The notes under the pieces: generated by a model | Seen by the model: only the letters and a program-made list of their open reading frames with translations | Database searches by the model: none | What the model was told of the DNA's origin: nothing | Shown: positions 1 to 10,400 of the stretch, piece after piece | Layout of the letters: each line of letters begins with the position of its first letter | Numbering within the stretch: position 1 is the first letter of the stretch | Source of the DNA: Apostichopus japonicus | Lineage: Eukaryota; Echinodermata; Holothuroidea; Aspidochirotida; Stichopodidae | Length of the DNA stretch: 64,000 nt | Reading direction: 5' to 3' | Assembly: GCF_037975245.1 (NCBI RefSeq) | Contig: NC_092561.1 | Coordinates: 11,097,001 to 11,161,000 of the forward strand | Position numbers and translations under genes: made by a program

Positions 1-786
1 TCTTCAAGGATTGTTTAAGCACATATGTATCTGTCCACTACAAGTTATGCATGCATATATGGTATTTGTTTTAGTTACATCATAAAGTGGTCATTGGAGC
101 TACTGTACTCCACAAGTAGACCTTTAATACTGACTACACATAAGAACATTTTTGGAGCTGATTCTCATAGACAAATGGCAACCACTGCCCAGTTCTCTGG
201 TAACATTATGATTTACACTGTGCCTAGAATAACCTGCATTTTCATCTCATTTATCCACGGAAGTTAGTGTACAACATATCAGTTTCATGCATGTACAAAT
301 AAACTGGTGGATAATATCATATTGTATTCAAAGGTTGAAAATTAAACTGTTTATTATTCAACGGAAGTGTTGGATTTCATGCAAACAGTGATGTGTTGTT
401 CGTTTAGTTATTAGTTTTAAGTTTGCAGAACCTTATTATGCATGAAATGGAAAGTACAATCTTGTTGTCATGAGATTTAGCTTTAGTTAAAATTGTTAAA
501 TTTGTAGGCTTCAGAACCCCATGTGCATTTGAAATCTAAAGAGTATAGTGATACCAAATTTGCTACACTGGTTACACATTTAAAAGTTCAACAACAAGTT
601 TTAAGGTGATTCAAAAGGCATTGATCAGTTAGTTTCCTGATAAACTTGTCCCAATTATGGATCCAAAACCAAGTAAAAATTGTCTCTTTTGAAAGGAGAG
701 GAGAGGGCTTCAGATTCCTATGTACTGTAGTTTGGGGCTTGGGTACTGTATATTGTGCAAAATTTGTATGAGTATTCCAAAAGTTG
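1..786. other. non-coding flank
   Basis: No gene seen. The short open frame at 25-267 has no recognisable domain or splice context. On the minus strand an AATAAA hexamer at 350-355 lies about 430 bases beyond the candidate minus-strand stop codon at 787 and could be its polyadenylation signal (inference). Confidence 0.4.
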
Positions 787-919
787 TTAGTAATTGTAGT
801 TTAAATTTGATACTGTAGAACTACCATCGTCCTCTTTAAATGCATTTTTTAAGTTCTCCTTCCAATAATCATCTTTGATTGCATCTGATGTTAAAATTGT
901 CTTTGAAGTCTCATTGCAT
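787..919 (-). CDS. possible terminal coding exon of an unidentified minus-strand gene
   Basis: Reading the minus strand, a pyrimidine-rich run ends in GATCAG at 920-925, which looks like a 3' splice site. It is followed by one base completing a split codon and 43 codons to a TAA at 787-789. The peptide is hydrophilic and non-repetitive: it starts CNETSKTILTSDAIKDDYWK, has an acidic stretch KEDDGSS, and ends NLNYNY. This looks like a cytoplasmic or C-terminal tail. I do not recognise the family and found no convincing upstream exon at higher coordinates. It could be a chance open frame beside a cryptic splice site; transcript data would settle it. Confidence 0.3.
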
Positions 920-989
920 CTGATCGGAAGAGCAAAGAAAGCCAAAAGACAGGAAGTTAATGAACCAGGAAGGTAACAGGATTTAACCA

Positions 990-1325
990 TTTCCTGTAAT
1001 TAACTGTATCACATCCAAATTATGGCGAGACAAAGTACTGATTGAACTTCCCTGGATTTAACCCAAAGTTTACTAACAACAACTTGGGTTTAGGAAATGA
1101 GAGTCTGCTCAAGTACACTGGGAAGGCGAATAAACCATTTCATAAACCATTTCCACCATCTTAGAACGCACAGTAATGCTGTCGTACAGTACATAGAGTT
1201 TCATCATTGGTGCATGGTTCAAACTGGTGTTTAAATTATGCCCAACGCAAGTATGTTTTACTTGTGATTTAAAACACCAAGTGCAATTATGGAGAGCTAC
1301 TGGTAGTGAATACTTAACGTTGACG
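990..1325. other. non-coding spacer
   Basis: AT-rich DNA between the candidate minus-strand exon and the TIR element starting at 1331. No gene, RNA or clear repeat recognised. Confidence 0.4.
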
Positions 1326-1377
1326 GGTATCAGGTGCGTATCCGGGGGGGGCGTTGGGGGCGTGCGCCCCCCGGGTA

Positions 1378-1498
1378 AGGAAAAGAGAGAAAAAAAAGAG
1401 AAGAAAAAAGGGAAAAGGAGGGGAAAAAAGAAAAGGAGGAGAGGAAGGAAGGGAAAAGAAAAAGAAAAAAGAGAGAAAAAGGAGAAAAGGAGGGAGTA
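1378..1498 (+). repeat. polypurine (GA-rich) tract
   Basis: An almost uninterrupted run of G and A on the + strand just inside the left end of the 1331-3144 element. Reading frames across it give only low-complexity Lys/Arg/Glu/Gly or, on the other strand, Phe/Ser/Leu strings, so they are not genes. Mirror-like purine tracts of this kind can form triplexes. Confidence 0.7.
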
Positions 1499-1766
1499 GA
1501 AGATAGCCAAGACCTCGGGAAGAGAAAGATCCCTATTATATACACAGGGTAGCCAGTGACAGATCAAGGATTACGGAGGGGGTGTGCACCTCACCCTACC
1601 CCCTACCCCGACAACTCCATTTTTGACGTTTCCGTTTTTCCTCTCTCACTAATGTACTTGAACTCGATCGAGTCGTCGGGGAACATAACGCATTTCGGGA
1701 AGGGGGCGACCGCCCCCCCCCCGGAGCAAATTTTCTTTATGACATCTCTAGTAATTTCAAAATAGA

Positions 1767-1890
1767 CAATGCTTAGATGCAACTTACAAGGCCTGGGAAG
1801 TGTCATTTCCAGCGATCTGGGAGGCATTTTCGGCCAAAATTTTTCTTGTACGCTTCGCGCCAACTCATGGTGGCGCTTCGCTTAGATAGT
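1767..1890 (+). repeat. dispersed repeat R1, copy 1
   Basis: Contains CTTGTACGCTTCGCGCC and TGGTGGCGCTTCGCTTAGAT. The same block recurs at 2998-3112 and, inverted, at 51052-51190. Copy 1 also shares the upstream TTAGATGCAAC...AAGGCCT stretch with the 51-kb copy. No coding capacity. Confidence 0.65.
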
Positions 1891-2043
1891 TTGCCTACAG
1901 GCTTCGCCCTCCCTTGGCAATTACTCGCTACACGCCTGTTCGAATTTGTGAAGCAAAGAGCAGATATAACATCATATCAATGAGCATTGAAATGCATGTT
2001 CCACGATGTACAGCCTCAAAAACTGTCAATGTGTGTAGTCAAA

Positions 2044-2465
2044 GGCGTAGGAGCCAGATTGGATTTGGGGGCTGTAATGACTTGCCCGAAAAAAAAGCCA
2101 AAATTTTTCACGCGCAAAGTGCGCATTCAACATGTCGATGCCAATATCATATAGGCAAGATCGGTCATTACATTGTATGGCATCGTGTACCGCACGGTCC
2201 GTCAAAGTTGCACAGTATACCGCCGGATGCTAATTTAAACAACCAAATGTCTTATGTAGATGGAGAAAAAGCATACAGATCCATTTATGTCAAAACTCTC
2301 TTTTACAAAGGTAATGTCGTCCAAGCTTACAACTTTATTTCAATTACCAAGGAGATTATTTTAAGCTATTCATTGCTATTTATTTTTCTTTCAGTAGGTG
2401 CCCAAAAAATATGGGAAAACAATTGGGGGGGGGCTGCAGCCCCCGCCTCCTACGGGACCTACGCC
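2044..2465. mobile_element. small non-autonomous element with GGCGTAGG termini
   Basis: The left end reads GGCGTAGGAGCC. The right end, on the opposite strand, reads GGCGTAGGTCCC followed by a TAGGAGGC block and a G-rich tract. The same kind of terminus, G/C tract then CGTACGCCTATG, closes a repeat block near 52170-52195. No target duplication could be defined. It lies inside the larger 1331-3144 element. Confidence 0.4.
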
Positions 2466-2997
2466 TATGAGTGAAGTGTTCGGTTTCGATATACCTCATA
2501 TCGGAAATATCTGCTATTTTTCTGTTCCTTCAACCAAGTTTTGTAAAAGCCATTATAAGAGGTTGCAATATTTCTACAGCAATAAATTAACTGTGTCGGA
2601 ATTTTCGAAAATTTCCTCACCAACATTCTTCATCAAACTGTCCTCTACTCGTTCAATTTTGACCTGTCTGTTAGGGGTTCAATGAGGTTTTTCTATATTG
2701 GTTGTCTATAGATTGAATTTTGTGCAACATTATGGGTATGTTTTCAAGTGATTTTATTCAGGAGAAAAGTGAATTTTCAAATTCGCAACAAGTAATGGGC
2801 TTAAAACCTTGAAAAGTGGGGCTTTCGGATATTGTGGGCCGTGACGTAGAATAACCTACAAAAGCAATGATCCATAGAACATGCAATGAGGTCGAACATG
2901 ATGTGTGACTGGTGACAATCTTCAAAAAGGTTATGGATGGAAAAAACTTTTGGGAAATACTTGGTTCTGAGGCAAAAGTCTACATCTGGTTGCTCAT

Positions 2998-3112
2998 TTT
3001 CAAGCCCGAGAAGTGCCATTTCCGGTGATCTGGGGGGTATCAAAACCAGAAATTTTCTTGTACGCTCCGCGCCAACCGATGGTGGCGCTCCGCTTAGATA
3101 GTAATTCGCGCC
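2998..3112 (+). repeat. dispersed repeat R1, copy 2
   Basis: A diverged direct copy of 1767-1890, sharing CTTGTACGCTCCGCGCCAAC and TGGTGGCGCTCCGCTTAGAT. It adjoins the GC-rich right end of the 1331-3144 element. Confidence 0.6.
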
Positions 3113-3149
3113 CCCCGGGTTAGAAAATCCTGGATACGCGCCTGGGTAT

Positions 3150-5500
3150 GGTAACATGAATACATTGTTAGAATTGATTGACAGGAACAAACTGTTAACA
3201 TGCATGTATACATGTGTACTTTGATAGTGTATCTAAAGGTTAGATCCATATTTGCTATGTGAGTACTCATACAGGGTAATTAAGTCAGGTGGTTGGTGTG
3301 TAGTTTGTTTGATGAGCAAACACAGGGTAACACCAGCATGGTAAATATAATCCCAGAAGAGCTGTGTTTTTGCTATATTGTCATAAGTTCTCCTGGCAGT
3401 TGTGCAGTTTTTTTGGAATGACTCTCTGCACCATCATGTATCCTTGTAAAGAGTGTCTTTAAAATGAACGTACTGGATGTCACCATACCCTTTGAGGAGT
3501 GCTATCTGACTGCATAAGTGGCATCATTGAAATTCGAACTACAAAGCCACAAGATTTCTTTAGCAGTCAAATAGGAGGTATTCTTTTGAAGTTTCTGTGA
3601 TTGCTAAGCCAATCAATTCAGACAACGGAATAGGACAAAGGAAGAGTTACGGAATATGCAGGCCAAGAACAAATCAATATAGTAAAAATTGTTTCGATTA
3701 AAATTCCCTCAGGGCTTACAGTATTTTACAGTGATACCATACTTGAAAACTCTGGTTTTGTTACTGACTTTGACATCCAAAGTGGAGCAAATATCATATC
3801 ATGGACATGAACATTCCTGGCCTTGTTGTTATAAGGGATAATTCCCTGAAATCTGTACAATTGCCTGAGGACTGGTATGTTAAGCTCCCTTGTAAGGTCA
3901 TCTTGAACATAATATGTCTTTGCATACTAAAGCCATGAATAACACAGACCTGTATATGATATTAGGTCAATTCCGTAGGTCTCTGTTGGCAAAATTGTTT
4001 TTACAGTACCTGATAACTTCAGAGTTTTAATGTAGTTATTTAATCCCAAAATATGTGCTAGTCATGAGATATTGTGTTTCTTAAATAGCTGTCACGTGTC
4101 CTCCCCCCCCCCCCCACCCCTATCAGATCCGTAGTTGCACTGAAATGAAACTTGCGTGGGTTCAAATGCAATTCTCCAATCCCCATACAGTATATCTGTT
4201 TATTATCTTTTATGTTTGTTTCTACTTTGAACTTTCTATTCAGTTATCCTTGAGAACAGGTAACTTTCTCAGGGATGTTGTGTTATTGCAAAGAGTGATA
4301 TGTATTGGTGTCTTTGGTCATGATTTACTAGTAGTACTGTAATCTACTGCTGTACTGTGAAAGACTGAGACATGAACTGATGGTGGTCAGTATTTGACTG
4401 ATGCTCTGTCGTGTACAGTAACTTTTGGTAGTATTCGACTGACACTTTGTAGTGTACATAGTAACTTTTAGTTGTAATCGACTTACACCCTGAAGTGTAC
4501 AGTAACTTTTGCAATGTGGGAAAGTCTCCATCAACTTGGGAACAGCTCTACCTGTTTACTTCTTACTCATCCTCAATAGTACAGTATAATTTGTAACTTG
4601 AACAAAAAACAACATATTTGTCAAGATAATACATGGAGCTCTTGATTGGACTGACAGAACCCTACTGTATAGTCCCCTTCAAAATTGGAAGGGGAGGGGG
4701 GGGGGGGGTATTGGGAAGAGGGGATGGAGATAACTCAAAGAAGAAGTACATATTTTTCTGGAAGGGGAAACCCAAGGCACACTATTCACATCAGGACTGT
4801 GGAATTACTCAACAGTTTATTATGAGTAATTCACACAGTATAGTAGCAGAGTTAGTCACACCATCTTTGATGTCGGTTTGAGGCTGTCCACCTCCAGCAA
4901 CTGTGTGTAGCACTCCTTACTATTACTTCATTATAAATCCTACATTCTGCCCAGTTTTTAAACAATGCAAAGCACTTTGTAGATAAAAAACAGAACTAGT
5001 TTGAAAACAATTAGGGTAACTATGCAGAATTTTGATCAACATCCTGATATAATTGTTTAAACTGATTAATAGTCAGGCTCCTAATTACCTGTTGCTCTCT
5101 TCAGGACCTGTCACAGCCTGTGCAAAGTATTCTTGTTTTGTGATTCAAAGAAAATGCTTACTCAAAATATTTTATAAAAGCATTTTAAATTGATTACAGA
5201 TAAGGGTTCTATCTTTGATCCTGGGTAGAGATAAGCTACCAATCAAAATTTTAACCTTTTTAGTTAGAAATTTCCACTAAATTAAGTGTATAACCTGTTA
5301 AAGGGTGTATTTAATTTTAATTCCTTATAATGGGATTGGGTTGTTGTGACTCACATTTCTGAAGTAGATGATTCAAAGCTGTATTATTTATGGAAATTGC
5401 AATGACCTACAGTAGTGTTACCAATCTTTCCAGTGAAAAGAAAGATAAGGTTACTGGTATATGTTTACAGAAATCTGTCACAGTGTACTGTATAATTATA
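3150..5500. other. non-coding DNA, no gene recognised
   Basis: AT-rich DNA without a supported exon. Visible items are homopolymer C (4100-4114) and G (about 4690-4708) runs and the 42-bp tandem repeat at 4391-4512. Short open frames here are not supported by domain, splice or codon evidence. Confidence 0.5.
4391..4512 (+). repeat. 42-bp tandem repeat, three copies
   Basis: GTGTACA followed by GTAACTTTT recurs at 4411, 4453 and 4495, exactly 42 bases apart, with diverged flanks of the type TATTCGACTGACACTTTG. Confidence 0.75.
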
Positions 5501-5534
5501 ATAAATGATATAGCGCCAAATCAGTAGACAAAAG

Positions 5535-6080
5535 TCACTGCTCAAGGCGCTTTACAAAGAAAGCAAATGAATTTACAAAATAACAAGTGAAAAGATGGGT
5601 CTTAAGTAGACTTTTGAATGTAGAAAGTTTAGAGCATGTTCGAATGTGATCTGGTAACTTGTTCCAGAGATAAGAGCCAGAGTATTCGAAGCTTCTGTAA
5701 CCATACAGTAGGTCTTCAAGCGTGGTTTAGGAACAGTTAAGTACAGTTTGTTGGAGGAACGAAGTGTGCGAGTTGGAGTATATGGCAAGAAAAGTTGCAA
5801 CAGGTACGCAGGCTGTTCCAGATGATGAGCACAAAAGGTGAGAAGAAGTAGTTTATACTGAATTCTGTAGCTGATAGGGAGCTAATGAATTTCCTCCAGA
5901 AGTGGAGTGGTTAGGCATTTTCTTCCATTCCTTTTCACAATACGGGCAGCGGTGTTTTGGATCTTTTGAAGTTTCTGGATGGTCGAATCAGGAAGGCCGA
6001 ATAAAAGTGAATTTAGAAAGTCAAGCTTTGGTGTCACAAATGCATGGACCAGTATCTCGCAGTCTTATAGTCAGTAAAAG
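5535..6080 (-). pseudogene. L2/CR1-like LINE, C-terminal reverse-transcriptase fragment (degenerate)
   Basis: Minus-strand translation gives the characteristic C-terminal region of an L2/CR1-type non-LTR retrotransposon: [20 protein letters not shown], then [15 protein letters not shown], then YTPTRTLRSSNKLYLTVP, then SYLWNKLPDHIRTCSKLSTF and SLLKTHLF, ending at TGA 5535-5537. It is broken by an in-frame TAG at 5882-5884, where the family normally has the Trp of an HWLP motif, and by a frameshift near 5705-5710. Only the last 180 or so codons remain, as expected for a 5'-truncated insertion. The following GGCGCTTTACA is the usual 3' tail of this repeat type. It stops 40 bases short of the hAT-like element at 6124. 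Confidence 0.8.
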
Positions 6081-6123
6081 GTATGGTTAACAACCATTCA
6101 GTGTGAGATAAAACATGGAATAT

Positions 6124-7425
6124 TAGTGTTGCGCCGATAATCGTTTTCAATATCGGTATCGGCCGATATTTGCAATATCGGCAGCATATCGGTATCGGTA
6201 AAATTTTGCCTAATTGCCGATAACAGCAAGCCGATATTGAACTTTTTTTTCACAGCAGAGCTACTTATTTATACTTGCAATGATTTGTTAATCTGCCCAA
6301 GACGATCCATTTCTTTAGCGTCAGTGAAACTCTTATTCATTTTCGATTAATATCCATGGAAACCTGACCCTCCGTAACCTCTAAAACACGTCTACGGCGC
6401 GCGAATATAACCAATGACCTTCGTGAACCTTGGCCTACACACAACATTAGTGCAGCATATATACACTGTACTAACCATTCATTTTCTCGTAGGCCTCCGT
6501 GAAAACCTTGAACATGATGCAAAACTGCACCGTTCAGTACAGTTAGCTAGCTCTTCGGATCGTGTATGCATGGGGCGCGCAAAGCGGTGACTGTCAGTCA
6601 CAATCTGAATATTCATTTTGAAGTTGCTTGTTACATTATCTCTGATTGGTTAGCCTTGTAAGTTGTTTGTAAATAAGCCAAGAATCTTGAATGAAGCGGA
6701 TGACATATTTGAGGGAGGAGCGAGCACTGCAGCTACTGCAAGTTGTGTTATTTCAGCAGTAATAATTTTTGTCCCCCACGTAATACCAGTATCAGAGATG
6801 CGGACTGGGTAGGTCAGGGTCGACTACGGAGTTTTACTATCACAGGCGGTATACTACGGTTGCATGGCATGCGCCACATTGGGGATTGGGAAATATTTGC
6901 TTTAGAAATGGAATCACCCAGGTCCGTTCAAATCATCAATAGGCAAAAAAAAAAGAAATAACAAGAAAAGTTTTAGGAGAAGGGTGCTACAAATCGTGAT
7001 TTACTTGAAAACTAATTGTGATCGACAGTTCGTAAACTAATTAATATGCAATTTGGCAAGCATACGTTAACACTGTAGCTACTTGTAAGTCTACGATGTT
7101 AAGGCTCACATTTACTGCGTCCATTTTATTATCGTGTGCAGCTCTGTTGTGAAAAAGATTCCGGTTGGGTTTCAATTACCATTCTCTTTTTCAAAACCAG
7201 GAAAAAAGTCATTCTTTTCAACTTAGGACAAAAGGAAAACAAAACACCATATTTTGTTGTTTACTTGAAGATTTATTTGTGAATGTATGCATGACTAAAA
7301 GTACGATTTTGCCTTTATTTTGTCTGTTAAAAAATATCGGTATCAGTATCGGTATCGGACCGATATTGGGATGATAATATCGGATATCGGCCAAAACCGA
7401 TATTGGTAATATCGGCGCAACACTA
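6124..7425. mobile_element. hAT-like non-autonomous DNA transposon with 8-bp TSD
   Basis: Both ends carry TAGTGTTGCGCCGATA as terminal inverted repeats, followed by subterminal runs of ATCGGTATCGG and its complement (6125-6205, 7333-7415). The element is bracketed by an identical 8-bp duplication TGGAATAT at 6116-6123 and 7426-7433. An 8-bp TSD with short TIRs is the hallmark of the hAT superfamily. The 1302-bp interior has no frame long enough for a transposase, so movement would need a protein encoded elsewhere. The perfect TSD suggests a fairly recent insertion. Confidence 0.85.
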
Positions 7426-7433
7426 TGGAATAT

Positions 7434-10400
7434 TTCTGTTCATCACTAACTTGTCCCCTCTTAATCCAAGCACCCTCAATCTACGCTGCCTCAAGTGACA
7501 TGTGCAAAGCAAGCGGTTGTGTTTGTTTCTCTATATTAAAGTATCCTTTCCAAATTTGATGATTTTTTCAGGATCTCCTTATGGCCAAGTTTCTGCACTA
7601 CAATACTATTTACATATTTAGTATATAAAGAATTATGCTATTGTGTGAAAAGTCCAATACAAAGTGAAATGTCAGCACTGTAACTGACAGTTTGTACATT
7701 TCTTGGCTGTTTGTGGTTTTCTTTGAACAAGCTTTGCACATGTTACACATGGGAAAGCCTATTACAACTTTTCATATCATGTTACACTTTCTTCACATTG
7801 TGAATTCAAATGGTTAACCTGTCACCATGAGGAAACCCACCCTTCCAATGACTTCCTTGATGATGGGTCCCGAGAGAGTGCTTGTCCTCTGACCCAAAAT
7901 CAAAGCAGACAGCTTTATTTTCACAGAAGAATTTTGAACTTGACCAAACATTAACAAGTTTGGTGTTTTGGTTTGTTTAGTCAGACTATGCATTGGTCTG
8001 ATTAAATCAAAAATATGTGTGCAAGTGATGATGAAGTGTTTGGTGAGTTGAATGGTGTGTCATTGATATAAAGTTATATAGAGCTGCAATAACAGAAAGA
8101 TGTCGCATTTGAAACAGAATTAGTCATAGACGGAAGTGATGTCCAATACATCTTGACGAGAGTAACATCATCAACTTAATTGAAATGTTGGTTAAATTGT
8201 TGAGTTTGGTCCAGTGTGGAATCCCAGTAAATCCATTAGTTTGTCAAGCTTGACAAACTCTGGTTTGTAAATCAGTACTACTTATTCTAATGAAGTGACT
8301 TAGTGACAAAATTGTTTGTTTAATAACATCCATTTTGTGATGAAATCTACAGTAGTAGGATGTATTTATTCCAGGATAATGGTGTTTCTATTGTGTGTAA
8401 ATGATAAATGTGGGTGTGGTAAACTTGTTGTCTGGAAAATGCAACAGAGTAGTTAGTATTGAAAAACAATCTGCTCTGATAGTATTGCTTTCAATCATCT
8501 GTCATATTTCAAGATCACAATTAAAATTTCCAGATCTTCAATATGATGCATATAATTTTTTTAAAAGAGAAATCGATATTAGAATATGATGTTGATCTTT
8601 ATACAACCCAAACTGTTGTTTGTGACTAAGAAACAAAAAATAGGTCAGCAAGCTTTTATATTGAAAGGAACAAGCTATAACCAGTTGACCAAAGTTGAAA
8701 GTGTGTACAGGGGTTCCAAAAAAATTTGATGCTCTAATAAACAAGCACAGATGTAAAGGTGAGAATAACAGTAGCAAGCAGTCCAAGCAGATGTTAATGT
8801 AACACAACTGAGTGAAACAGCTGTGTACAGTATAGCTCCGAATGCACATGTTATGTACTTAACCTGTGGTAGAGTGCTTCTGCGTGCACAATACTGCCAA
8901 TAGTGCCAAAAGCTGAAAGTTATTGCCACTGTCACCCAATGACTCTCCTTAGGTATATTGTAAAGCACTTCTTTGAGTTGATGTTGATATATTTGTATGT
9001 GTTAAAATTTAGAAGGGCAAAGCCATTGAGCAGTGTTTACACACAGGAACCATATAACTATTGTAAGAGGAAATTCAAAGTTAACTTGTTATGAATGTTG
9101 GGGTATAGACAGTTAATAGCAGTAAAAAGGATACCTCAGACATTAAGGAAGGGCAGATTTGAAACCATGGTACACTTAACAGTATAGCTGTATGGTAACC
9201 TTTCATATAGAGACTGTGCCATGAGCGTCTTTTTTGACGGATACCGGCGCATTATAAATGTCCATTATTATTATCATTATTATTATTATATGCCATTTCT
9301 TATTGGATTCTCTGAAATTATTTTGAAAAAAAATGTTTTCTATGAGGTCAGTCAATAGGCAACCTCAGCTACTAACATGACAATTTAACAAATTAAAATA
9401 GCCCTGATCTTTGTATGTAAATGAGGATATATAACTCTGCCAGTGTAAGAGTTTATTGATCGATGCCATTGAAGTAAAACAGAAAATTCTCAAGATTTTA
9501 AGCATTTATTTAACTTGACGTTGCAACAGCAACTGTTTGTGATACATTTAATGGAGACAAAGATTTAGCTGCAAACTTGGAAGCAATTGCTTTAAGTCAA
9601 ATGAATGTTGAACAGGCAGTCACTCCTTTACATTTAATCAATGTGCATAATTAGCTAATGTTTATTCATAAATAAAATTAGAATTAAGAAAAGACTTGTA
9701 AAATGGTCAATCTTTGATGGATTTTGATGGGATTTGCAGCTATTTATATTATTTCTAAGAGTGATTAGGACATTGTTGTTCATAGGTGTCCATAGACTTT
9801 TTAGTAAACTTAACGTTGAACAGGTTTCTTACAAAATGCTTCTATTAAGCGAGCCCTGTCATATTCATAATAATTGTATCCTTCAATCTTGGTTACAACC
9901 ATTCTGCTTCTCCTTAAACTGAATCATTGACTGTTTAATGATTTAATCCCATACAGAAAAAAGTCCATCCCACCAATTCAATGCCACCTTTTGTTTTCAT
10001 GTAACATGCTGTATAATTTATTAATTTATGCCTAATTTCATTGGTTCTATTTTGATTTTGTTGAACAGCACACTAACTTTTCGATATATAATCCTGTACC
10101 TTAGCTTTCTTTAACCTGCCAAGTGCATTATGTACGGTTCTAAATTGTTCGATGCCGTAGAAACACAGCACCAAGTATCATGAGTTTCGCCTCTGTGTCA
10201 ACTCAATCTGTATCGTTCCCAGGATCAGTCAGCAGGTACATTGCAGGTTTCATTTCCTAGATTGTAAGGAGAAGTGATTCATCAAAATGTCACAAAAGAC
10301 CAGTCATTCTTCATTCGTGGAAAAGAATGACTGCTTCTGTTTACTTCTTCGCTAACGATTCACGGAGCCCTGTGTTCTTTCGCAGATGTGAGTAATTCTG

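Larger units (their letters stand above)
1331..3144. mobile_element. composite TIR transposon with 5-bp target duplication
   Basis: The left end reads CAGGTGCGTATCC and the right end is the reverse complement of CAGGCGCGTATCC, a 13-bp terminal inverted repeat with one mismatch. Both ends are flanked by GGTAT (1326-1330 and 3145-3149), a 5-bp target-site duplication. G-rich blocks follow the left TIR and precede the right one. No transposase frame is visible, so it is non-autonomous. The interior holds two direct copies of another repeat (1767-1890, 2998-3112) and a second small element (2044-2465), so it is a nested composite. The superfamily is not decided by the ends alone; the long interior could also reflect several insertions. 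Confidence 0.6.

Noticed and set aside
1109-1567. Opposed Ser/Phe/Leu and Lys/Glu/Arg frames at 1109-1567
   Set aside because: Both are readings of the polypurine tract in a transposon.
9734-9922. Hydrophobic frame considered as the NELL signal-peptide exon
   Set aside because: It begins with TTG, not ATG, and the phase-1 GTGTCC donor after the hydrophobic run is weak. No transcript evidence.
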